21,227 nt of DNA from a virus. The position numbers and the translations under genes were made by a program. The notes under the pieces were generated by a model, which was not told the DNA's origin, did no database searches, and was given only the letters and a program-made list of their open reading frames with translations. The DNA lies in the IMG/VR virus record IMGVR_UViG_3300013004_000219, positions 1 through 21,227 of that record; one strand, given 5' to 3'. Of the stretch, positions 6,930-14,263 are shown in pieces. Each line of letters opens with the position of its first letter. Position 1 is the first letter of the stretch.

Positions 6930-9091
6930 TATGCTAATCCATTTTTTCGTTTAAAACATTCAATCGTGTCCTTATCCCATTTATAAACGGTGTTAAATCT
7001 ACCATTTGCACCGGTTTTACTTCTCTGTCTTTTTTCTCCAATTTTAATTTTTTGCTTTTTATCATTTAAGAAATATGCAATTCTAACAGAACCTGTAATT
7101 TGATTTTCTTTTGATAATTGAAACTCTTCTTTTGTAGAACCAAACTTTCTAATAAAATCATCCATATTATTTGTATTCATACATTGTGAAATAATATCAT
7201 TATTAATGACACCTTTACCACATACAACTTCAAATAAACCATTATATGCAAATACACCGTGCTTATCACCCATTGCACCTCCCATATGGAATTTATCTAT
7301 AAAGTTCGTAGCATCCATATAATCTCCCAATCCAACTTTACCACCTTTGATTCCTATTTGTATGTTGTTCATCTTGTTCAATACTTTTCTTTCAATTGCT
7401 ACTGAACGCTTTCTGATATCATCAATTTTTTGTGCAACCAATGGGTCTAGTCCAAATCTACTTTTTAATCTTGCAATTATCTCAGCTTCTTTACTTGTAA
7501 ATGTAGTTTTTGGAGAACCTGCTTTTGTTACATATGCAGTTTGCTCTTCAGGAGACATTGATGAAAATTTTAAAAATTGAGTTACTGCTTCAGCCGGAGT
7601 TTCTGCGTTAAATGGCTTACCCATATATTTTTTAATAACCCCATCATAATATGCTTGAGGATTAGCACCACCACTTAAAGTTTTAAATTGATTTATAACA
7701 TCTTTAACTGGCATTTTTAACATTTTTTTAGCAGGTTCAGCTCCAACTGATTTTAGTTCAGCTTCTATTGCATTTAATGTTTTTGTTTGCGTATCTATAA
7801 AAGTTTTTATTTTTTCAGCATCTGCTTTTTTCATTTTACCCGTCTGAACCAACTTATCAATTTGGTCTTTCTTTATACTACCTTCTTTTTGAAATGATGA
7901 TTGTGCAACAATTGCTTCAAATGAATCTTTATCTGATGTGAATTTAATCATTAAATCACCAGTCTTTGAATTATATGCAAATTGAGAAGTATCTGATGGG
8001 TTTGCGCCACCACCGCCTGCTGCAACTAATTGTAATGCAATATTTTTTGGTATTTCAGTTCCATCTGGTCCGAATATTTTATTAGATTGCCTAACCATAT
8101 CGGCTTGTTGGGATTTACCACCTTCATCTCCAAAAAAACCATTTATTGTACAATCTTCTTCTTTCCAACCATTTGCTTGTATTCCTTCTTTTATCTTCTT
8201 AGCTTTAATTAATCCACCATTGGCTGCAACCATTAATCTAGATAATTGTCCATCGGATAATTTATCAAACTTACCTTTACCTGATGCTTTAAACTCTCTT
8301 AATTCTTTAGCTGATATACTTGGTACTTTATCTTGCTGTCCGGCAATTCCTCTCTTATCTGCGGCTTCTAATAACGAACCACCTTTTAAGTTATCGTATA
8401 AGTGTGAAACGGCTGATACTAAATCGGTTTTATCGTTCTCCAATGCCCACTCACATACATCACATGAACCATTTTCATTTAACATTGAACCAGCGTTACC
8501 TGGTGCTGCTCCTGCATCTTCTTCGCTTTCGGATTTATGATATCCTTTAGAATAAAATGAATCTCTACTTTGACCTGCTTGAATACTAATTCTATCTATT
8601 TCAGATTTTATTTTAGTTAGATTTTTTATTTTACTTGAGCCATCTCCATCATTTGATTGTGTATCATTTCCAGGAAATACATTTGCACCACCACCACTTA
8701 CACCAAATGTATTTGGTCCTTGCTGAGCTGGAATTTCTTCTGGTTCTTCGTTTCCAAATGTACCATTCGATTTTGCTTTCTTTATTTGAGCAGTAGTTGC
8801 TTTATCGTGCACCGATGCATTAAAGTTTGAAGTTTTTACAGGATATACTGAACCACTCTTTTTATTAACAACAATGGTAGTATCGTTTCCTACAATTTTT
8901 TTAGGTTTAGCTTCATTTAAATATGAAAAATACACTCTAGCTTTTTGAGCAAGATGTGCTGCATCTGAAATGCCATTCTCTCTCAGTATATCAATCAATT
9001 GATTAACATGAGATTCTTTAGTTAAATCTGGTATACCACCCTCTACTCTATAACTTAACTCCGATAAGATTTCTTTAAAATTTGGAATCAT
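6929..9091 (-). CDS. Large hypothetical protein, 720 aa, probably virion-associated
   Basis: No family is recognised with confidence. Residues 1-60 (FKEILSELSYRVEGGIPDL, then a helix ending near FSYLNEAK) look like a compact helical domain. Residues 65-205 are low complexity, rich in Gly, Asn, Ser and acidic residues. A CDVC pair lies at 210-213. The middle contains GGGGAN and a beta-rich segment around SKTGDLMIKFTSDKDSFE, a pattern I associate loosely with large virion proteins of T4-like marine phages. The remainder is helical and Lys-rich, with a basic end. It follows the 274-aa gene by 4 bases and is coupled to the 135-aa gene. The candidate late promoter upstream of the 274-aa gene suggests late expression. 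A structural or injected role is inferred, not shown. Confidence 0.6.
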   Translation of the reverse strand: MIPNFKEILSELSYRVEGGIPDLTKESHVNQLIDILRENGISDAAHLAQKARVYFSYLNEAKPKKIVGNDTTIVVNKKSGSVYPVKTSNFNASVHDKATTAQIKKAKSNGTFGNEEPEEIPAQQGPNTFGVSGGGANVFPGNDTQSNDGDGSSKIKNLTKIKSEIDRISIQAGQSRDSFYSKGYHKSESEEDAGAAPGNAGSMLNENGSCDVCEWALENDKTDLVSAVSHLYDNLKGGSLLEAADKRGIAGQQDKVPSISAKELREFKASGKGKFDKLSDGQLSRLMVAANGGLIKAKKIKEGIQANGWKEEDCTINGFFGDEGGKSQQADMVRQSNKIFGPDGTEIPKNIALQLVAAGGGGANPSDTSQFAYNSKTGDLMIKFTSDKDSFEAIVAQSSFQKEGSIKKDQIDKLVQTGKMKKADAEKIKTFIDTQTKTLNAIEAELKSVGAEPAKKMLKMPVKDVINQFKTLSGGANPQAYYDGVIKKYMGKPFNAETPAEAVTQFLKFSSMSPEEQTAYVTKAGSPKTTFTSKEAEIIARLKSRFGLDPLVAQKIDDIRKRSVAIERKVLNKMNNIQIGIKGGKVGLGDYMDATNFIDKFHMGGAMGDKHGVFAYNGLFEVVCGKGVINNDIISQCMNTNNMDDFIRKFGSTKEEFQLSKENQITGSVRIAYFLNDKKQKIKIGEKRQRSKTGANGRFNTVYKWDKDTIECFKRKNGLA

Positions 9092-9095
9092 TTTT

Positions 9096-9920
9096 TTATC
9101 TTTTTCGTTTAATTAACGATTTTAGTCGAATTGTAGATTCTTTAAGTTCACTACTTTTTGAAAATTTAGCTTTTAATTTATCATAGATAGGTTGAAATTT
9201 ATCTATACTCATTTCGCCTTTTAATAACTTTTGAATTTCAGGCATTTTCATTAAAGCCTTTGTAACTTTATAAGCCTGTTGTGGTTCTAAATCAGTATCA
9301 CCAGTAAGTGCATCATAATTAGGTTCAAAGTATGGTTCACCATTTGAATTTGCAAATACGATTGAAAATTTACCATCATTGTTTGGACTTCCTACTGATA
9401 AACTGATAAAATTATCTTCATCATTATAATCTGCATCTTTAGAAACGATTGTCATAGGGCCTTCCCAACCACCCATACCACCACTACTTTCACGAGTAGT
9501 TTCAAATCCATTACCTCTTAAATTTAAGTCATCTTCAAGTGCTTTTTCTACTTTGCTCAATCTATCCGATGTAAGTCTTACATCTGAACCTTCTCCATCG
9601 TTATCATCATCTTCTTCAGAATCTTCATCATCGGAATCAATATATCCTTGTGTATCACTATATTCATCATCTTTCCAATATTCAGTATCATCGTATTTAG
9701 ATTTTTCTTTACCAAATACCGAACCACCTGTATCTTTACCAAATACTGAACTTCCTTTTACTGGTTCAGATTTTTGAGCCGCTTGACCGGCAGTTGTAAC
9801 TTTACCTGCAATCGTTACCTTAGTGGTAGGTCTTAATTTGTGTTGTTTATTATAATCATCAAATGCGTCCTGATTTCTAAAATCAATTTCTTTTAGGGGA
9901 ACTAGGTTTACTAATTTCAT
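9096..9920 (-). CDS. Hypothetical acidic protein, 274 aa, probably virion-associated
   Basis: I do not recognise the family. The N-terminus (1-45) is LVNLVPLKEIDFRNQDAFDD followed by a Thr/Lys-rich segment. A near-duplicate SVFGKDTG / SVFGKEKS occurs at about 58-73. Residues about 75-113 form a strongly acidic tract (Asp/Glu/Ser/Tyr). A compact domain follows with SLSVGSPNNDGKFSIVFANS and a helical basic C-terminus ending LKSLIKRKR. The acidic middle and basic end suggest interaction with DNA or a basic partner inside the capsid. It is preceded by a candidate late promoter (9954-9962) and followed 4 bases later by the 720-aa gene, so the two probably act together. A role as head core or internal protein is only a guess. 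Confidence 0.62.
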   Translation of the reverse strand: MKLVNLVPLKEIDFRNQDAFDDYNKQHKLRPTTKVTIAGKVTTAGQAAQKSEPVKGSSVFGKDTGGSVFGKEKSKYDDTEYWKDDEYSDTQGYIDSDDEDSEEDDDNDGEGSDVRLTSDRLSKVEKALEDDLNLRGNGFETTRESSGGMGGWEGPMTIVSKDADYNDEDNFISLSVGSPNNDGKFSIVFANSNGEPYFEPNYDALTGDTDLEPQQAYKVTKALMKMPEIQKLLKGEMSIDKFQPIYDKLKAKFSKSSELKESTIRLKSLIKRKR

Positions 9921-9953
9921 ATTGTGCTTGTTTATTCCTATATAATTATATGA

Positions 9954-9962
9954 TATAAATAT
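9954..9962 (-). promoter_or_regulatory. Candidate late promoter box ATATTTATA
   Basis: ATATTTATA on the minus strand lies 33 bases before the ATG of the 274-aa gene, in the gap after the DNA polymerase gene. No TTG is present at the -33 position. It is the most distant from its gene of five similar boxes. Confidence 0.4.
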
Positions 9963-9968
9963 AATTTT

Positions 9969-11228
9969 CTAATCTATTACTACTAAATTGTTGTAATTAC
10001 TTCCTTCATATGCACGAATGGGGAATCCACCCTCCTCCATTATGGTCGGCAAATGATTTAAAATCTCATCCCTTTCGCTAGGATGTGTATCTATAAGGAA
10101 CGCATCATAAGTATAAAGTACCATTTTCGATTTTTTATCACTCAGATAATCTAACACCTTTGGTATCTTCATATAGTTCACTTCAGTTTCTAATGCCTGA
10201 AGAAGATAGTTGAATACCTTTTGTTCAGTCGCTCCCTCAATTTTTGAGAAATGTATTTCCCTCTTATAAAGAGGCGTCGTCAAACGACCGGAGATTACGA
10301 ACTTTTGGTATAATTCCCTTATGTACTTTTCTACTTCTCTAAAGAATGGAATCCCCCTAGCGTTATCATCTAACCCCCCATAAAGGTAAGTAAATGTTAT
10401 CTTCTTTGCCGTTTCGTAATCACACCCATATAAATCCGCTAAGTGTTGGTGAGCGGTAATCCCTTTTGGAAATTCGTATCGAATCATTTTGGCAATCAAA
10501 CGAATGTGATATGATTCATAATCGAATTGTAAAAGAGTACCATCCCCAAATCTACTAACGAATAGTTCCCTACTCCCATCACCCTTATTTAAGGCAGAAT
10601 AGTTTACATTGAGATGTCTATTGGAAGGTCTACCCGTAGTTGTGTATGGATTGTATTGTGTGTATACCTTACTATCCCTAATGTAAGCCGGATTGAAGCT
10701 GAAACTATCAATAAATTTTTCTTCTTCGACTTGTACCCCAGCCCCCTCCAGCCTCCCTAATTCTTTTATGGAATCTGAATAAATACGATACCAACTCTGT
10801 CGATTTTGTATATCAGGAATTCGTTTTAAAACCTCATACCATTTCACCAAAGGGATACAATCATTCAGTTCTATATAGTCGCTTCTATGCCCCTTAAAAA
10901 CCTCAACAGCGAACTCATTGAATATGAACGACTTACCATATTCTTCAAAGTAGACCCACTCATAATCCAATCCTTTTGATTGAATATAGCGATTACCTAA
11001 AACAAGGGTATTTTCGTTACAAAGTTTGTGTATTGGGAATTGAGAAACCGAACCGGCATCTATGTGTTGGAAATTTAAAATAAAATCCGTATCTTTGGTT
11101 CGTATGTATACAAACGAAATAGGAAACATCAACTCATGTCCCTTTGGGGAACTCCATACCGGCACCACTAATGTGATATCCTTTGGATTGAGTAATTGTA
11201 AATCGGTATTTGACTCTATTAGGTTCAT
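9969..11228 (-). CDS. Short divergent family A DNA polymerase
   Basis: This 419-aa protein has the palm/fingers motifs of Pol I. Seen: TTGRPSNRHLNVNYSAL (about 197-213), matching the TGRLSSxxPNLQNIP motif. Motif A is QFDYESYHIRL (catalytic Asp236, Arg243). Motif B is AKKITFTYLYGG (Lys275, Phe279, Tyr283). Motif C is YTYDAFLID (Asp375). The two metal-binding Asp residues are kept. The steric-gate Glu of motif A is replaced by His241, and the usual VHDE of motif C reads TYDA. Residues 1-180 show no clear 3'-5' exonuclease motifs, and the protein is far shorter than Klenow-type enzymes. The ATG at 11228 is preferred over a TTG nine bases upstream that lies in the promoter. It is flanked by virion genes, and its base use looks less AT-rich than theirs. 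Confidence 0.8.
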   Translation of the reverse strand: MNLIESNTDLQLLNPKDITLVVPVWSSPKGHELMFPISFVYIRTKDTDFILNFQHIDAGSVSQFPIHKLCNENTLVLGNRYIQSKGLDYEWVYFEEYGKSFIFNEFAVEVFKGHRSDYIELNDCIPLVKWYEVLKRIPDIQNRQSWYRIYSDSIKELGRLEGAGVQVEEEKFIDSFSFNPAYIRDSKVYTQYNPYTTTGRPSNRHLNVNYSALNKGDGSRELFVSRFGDGTLLQFDYESYHIRLIAKMIRYEFPKGITAHQHLADLYGCDYETAKKITFTYLYGGLDDNARGIPFFREVEKYIRELYQKFVISGRLTTPLYKREIHFSKIEGATEQKVFNYLLQALETEVNYMKIPKVLDYLSDKKSKMVLYTYDAFLIDTHPSERDEILNHLPTIMEEGGFPIRAYEGSNYNNLVVID

Positions 11229-11234
11229 AGAGTA

Positions 11235-11265
11235 CAAAGATAATAAAAAAAATTGAGATTACAAA
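11235..11265 (-). promoter_or_regulatory. Bacteroidota-type promoter for the DNA polymerase gene
   Basis: On the minus strand TTTG (11262-11265) and TATCTTTG (11235-11242) are 19 bases apart. The ATG at 11228 begins 6 bases after the -7 box, so the leader is absent or only a few bases long. The -33 element lies in a small inverted repeat just after the upstream gene. Confidence 0.65.
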
Positions 11266-11278
11266 ATATTATTTGTAA
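11244..11278 (-). terminator. Weak AT-only hairpin with T-run, possible terminator
   Basis: TTACAAA and TTTGTAA (11259-11278) form a 7-bp stem over the stop codon of the 124-aa gene. A run of eight T residues follows six bases later on the minus strand (11245-11252). The stem has a single G-C pair and the T-run is not adjacent, so it would be inefficient. It overlaps the polymerase promoter and may be only promoter sequence. Confidence 0.25.
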
Positions 11279-11643
11279 AATTGTAATATGTTTGGTAGGT
11301 ATAAACTGATGTTCTTTATACTGCTAACTGCCAAACTGATTGCTGCTTTGTTTGAAGTTCTTACTCCCATATCATCTATCCCACCATCATTTTTATAAAC
11401 AACATCCAATGGGCCTGAAATTCTCCATTTAACATCTCCTACTTTCCAAAACGGATTTGTTTTTAACTCATCATGCGTTTCTTCACTTATTTCAAAAACA
11501 TTACCATTTTCATCATTTGCTCTTTGGCAAAAGTATCTTCTAATGAATCCAACTGAATAATCTGAATTAGTTGGGGTTGGTACAATTGTTTGAGGAATTT
11601 GTATAGTAAAAATTTCTAAGTTGTTTGCTATATTCGTATACAT
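11269..11643 (-). CDS. Hypothetical protein, 124 aa, end of baseplate operon
   Basis: No family is recognised with confidence. The protein begins MYTNIANNLEIFTIQIPQTI. It has a conserved-looking core DYSVGFIRRYFCQRANDENG (about 28-47), a turn NPFWKVGDVKWRISGP (about 63-78) and a C-terminus predicted to be helical (ISLAVSSIKNISLYLPNI). No signal peptide is seen. It starts 5 bases after the 767-aa hub-like gene stops, so it is probably translated with the baseplate proteins and may be a small baseplate or tail component. It is the last gene before the polymerase unit. Confidence 0.7.
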   Translation of the reverse strand: MYTNIANNLEIFTIQIPQTIVPTPTNSDYSVGFIRRYFCQRANDENGNVFEISEETHDELKTNPFWKVGDVKWRISGPLDVVYKNDGGIDDMGVRTSNKAAISLAVSSIKNISLYLPNILQFYK

Positions 11644-11648
11644 AGTAA

Positions 11649-13952
11649 TTATTTATTAATTCTAAAAGCAGCTTCTAAAGTTGTTTTCCAACCATCAGTT
11701 CCTACAGAATGCTTTGTATTTGTAATTTGAAATACACCGATTTGATTATAAATTTCAGGCACACCATCTATTTTAAAATATTCTCCACAACTAAATCCGC
11801 TCATACCATCGATAGTGATAGTAATTTCAATTGGAGTTAAACTACTTCTTTGTTCCTCAACGGCAGTACCTATTGATTTTTTTATAAATTCACCATCTGT
11901 ATAAATTAATGTTTTTGAAGTATTTTTATCAAATTTGAATTTTATAGATTTTTCTTCAATAAGTTCTGTTATACTTTTAGCTTCATTTGCTTCGGCTTTT
12001 TCAGGTTCAGTAGTTGTTCTTTTTTTAACAGCATCTTCCCAATTTTTTTCCAATGCTTTTAAATCAATTTTATTAATTGAATAGTATCCATCTGCATTAC
12101 TAAATAATGAATTATCAAAATTTTTGTAAGCACTTTCAGGTAAAGGTATTTTTACATTTGGGTCAGCTGGCGTTTTAGGGTCAGGTGCAGGTAATTCTTT
12201 TAATGATTCTACTAAAAATCTTTGAGAATTGAATATTGTTCTACCGGCTACTAAATTGCTCATTTCAAAATTAAAACTAAAATCTCTAACTATTGATTTT
12301 ATAGTAGTAGGTTTAAATCTATAAATTCTATCAGCTGGCGGATTTGAGACATTTATACTTTTTATATCTAATATACCTGCACTTGAAACTTCAACTACAC
12401 TACCTCTTATTAATCTAAATAATCCATATGAGTTTGTATTTAATATTTTTAATATACCATCTATGAAATCTAATCTAGTATAAGATGCTCTCCAAATTTG
12501 TACAATCGTTTTGTATTTTATAAATATGTTTAAGGCATTTCCGTTTCTTAAATCACTCTTATCTACAAGTGGATTTATTTCTATTTCTCCTATACCATTT
12601 GCGTTAGGCATTGTAACCTTTCTAGATTCCTCAACTGAATATCCATTTATCGAAGCAGTTTCTGGTTTATCGGAAATTGATACAACATTACTTTCTTTAC
12701 TTCCTTTTACAGGTGCTACAAATTTAACCAAATTTTTATTTGGAAATATCACATCTTCTGATGATGATATTAAGTTTTTATGTATTTTAATAGGAATAAA
12801 TTCTTCTTCATTACCATTTACTTTATATGTTGGTATATTAAATTTAAAAGTATTTTCATCATATCCTTTTGAATCATTTAAAGAATAATTCATTAATATT
12901 TTTAAAATAAATCGTAAAGAAATATATGATTCTAAAGAAGATGTTTCATCTTTTTTTGTGTCATTTACTTTACCCCAGTTAAAAAATTCATTTTGCCATT
13001 CATCTTTTGTTATATCAAGCTTATTTAAATTTAAATCGGATATCAATAATTCTTTCCATTGAGTAAACTCATCTGGCTTATTTTTATCATTAACTTTTAC
13101 CTTAGAGTCGGTATTACCAATATTGATTGGAATAGCTAATGACATTTGATTTCCTTGAGATATCTTTATTTGAACAGGATATGTACCATCTGCATCAATT
13201 GAAAATGAATAGTCTATAACTTTTCCGGCTACCATATCATATGTACCTCTACTTTTTTCAATATGCTTTTGAAATAATTTAAGAGATGTAGTATTAAATC
13301 TATAAAAGTCAGAAAATTTATCTACAAAAGTATTATAATCTGTTTTATTAATTAGTTGGTCTTTTACTTGAGATGTACTTGTAAATGCTACTTGAGCTTC
13401 TGAATTTTTTGATGTATCTGTAGAAAACTTCTTTCTATCCAAAGTACTATCCCCATATTCAAGTAAAACATTCATACCTGGCTTACAAAAAAACAATTCA
13501 AACATTTCAAATTGCTTTAAGGTAAAACATCTAAGATTTACAGTGGCAGTTTTTAATGTATTATTTGCACCATCCGTATCTATATCAATTGATTCTATAA
13601 TTGGTATAGAAACTCTTCTATTTGATTCACCTTCAACTTTAATTTGTGTACCAAAAAAATCAGTACCAACTATGGTTTCTTTAGTCTGATAATTTAAATC
13701 TCTATCGATTTCATTTCTAATTATACATCCATAGTATTGATTAGATGCGGGTGTTGTTCCGGCTATTAAATCTTTAAACTTTTTGGTTTTTGATTCAGCA
13801 GTATCATCTTTTGCATCAGTTTTAACAACCAATGCTCCGGATGCCATTATTGCCCAAGGCATTCTTAGATTTGTATCATTTGGAGTTTTTTCTCTATCCT
13901 GTAATACATCTACCATCCAATCTTTTAATGGTGCTAAATAGGGAAATGGCAT
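11649..13952 (-). CDS. Large baseplate hub-like tail protein, 767 aa
   Basis: The protein probably forms part of the central baseplate hub of the contractile tail. Seen: an N-terminal domain with TVNLRCFTLKQFEMFELFF followed by PGMNVLLEYGDS (about 138-168), a pattern I associate with hub or tube-like domains of phage tails. A long central region is rich in Lys, Asn and Ser. The C-terminal domain (717-767) has GEYFKIDGVPEIYNQIGVFQ then ITNTKHSVGTDGWKTTLEA, which resembles the ends of gp27/gpD-type hub proteins. No lysozyme or peptidase motif was found, so cell-wall lysis must lie elsewhere. It follows the LysM-like wedge gene with a 3-base gap at an AAATAAGTTATG junction. The general role is likely; the precise T4 counterpart is uncertain. 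Confidence 0.68.
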   Translation of the reverse strand: MPFPYLAPLKDWMVDVLQDREKTPNDTNLRMPWAIMASGALVVKTDAKDDTAESKTKKFKDLIAGTTPASNQYYGCIIRNEIDRDLNYQTKETIVGTDFFGTQIKVEGESNRRVSIPIIESIDIDTDGANNTLKTATVNLRCFTLKQFEMFELFFCKPGMNVLLEYGDSTLDRKKFSTDTSKNSEAQVAFTSTSQVKDQLINKTDYNTFVDKFSDFYRFNTTSLKLFQKHIEKSRGTYDMVAGKVIDYSFSIDADGTYPVQIKISQGNQMSLAIPINIGNTDSKVKVNDKNKPDEFTQWKELLISDLNLNKLDITKDEWQNEFFNWGKVNDTKKDETSSLESYISLRFILKILMNYSLNDSKGYDENTFKFNIPTYKVNGNEEEFIPIKIHKNLISSSEDVIFPNKNLVKFVAPVKGSKESNVVSISDKPETASINGYSVEESRKVTMPNANGIGEIEINPLVDKSDLRNGNALNIFIKYKTIVQIWRASYTRLDFIDGILKILNTNSYGLFRLIRGSVVEVSSAGILDIKSINVSNPPADRIYRFKPTTIKSIVRDFSFNFEMSNLVAGRTIFNSQRFLVESLKELPAPDPKTPADPNVKIPLPESAYKNFDNSLFSNADGYYSINKIDLKALEKNWEDAVKKRTTTEPEKAEANEAKSITELIEEKSIKFKFDKNTSKTLIYTDGEFIKKSIGTAVEEQRSSLTPIEITITIDGMSGFSCGEYFKIDGVPEIYNQIGVFQITNTKHSVGTDGWKTTLEAAFRINK

Positions 13953-13955
13953 AAC

Positions 13956-14258
13956 TTATTTGTTTATTTTTTGTAAATCTGTCAATATTGCGTTTATATC
14001 GGATGGTATTCTAAGTTGAACTCCTTCTTCTACATAAAATGTTGCATCGTTTATATTATTAGCAGTTGCTATAACCCACCACAAATTCTGGTCTCCATAA
14101 TATTTGTGTGCTAATAAATCTAATCTATCACCAGCTTCTGATATAATGTACATATCAGTATCTTTGGCTTTCACTTTTGGATATATAGTTGATTCCAAAT
14201 ACTGCTTATTTGTTTCTTTTGTTTTTAATACTTCGCTGTATGTATATCTGCTTGCCAT
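13956..14258 (-). CDS. LysM-like baseplate wedge protein (gp53-like)
   Basis: This 100-aa protein has a LysM-type fold signature at about 36-86: MYIISEAGDRLDLLAHKYYG, then DQNLWWVIATANNIND, ending in VQLRIP. In tail proteins of this kind (T4 gp53, P2 gpX and relatives) the LysM-like module holds baseplate or tube parts together instead of binding peptidoglycan. The N-terminal 30 residues are basic and helical. Position between the tail/baseplate junction protein and the hub-like protein is the expected one in myovirus tail operons. It starts 5 bases after the preceding stop. The gp53 assignment is by motif and context. Confidence 0.75.
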   Translation of the reverse strand: MASRYTYSEVLKTKETNKQYLESTIYPKVKAKDTDMYIISEAGDRLDLLAHKYYGDQNLWWVIATANNINDATFYVEEGVQLRIPSDINAILTDLQKINK

Positions 14259-14263
14259 AATTA

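Noticed and set aside
11229-11237. TTG start at 11237 for the DNA polymerase
   Set aside because: It falls inside the -7 box of the predicted promoter and would be untranscribed. The ATG at 11228 is preferred.
12519-12527. ATATTTATA on the minus strand as a sixth late promoter
   Set aside because: It is in the middle of the hub-like coding sequence, and no gene start lies nearby.
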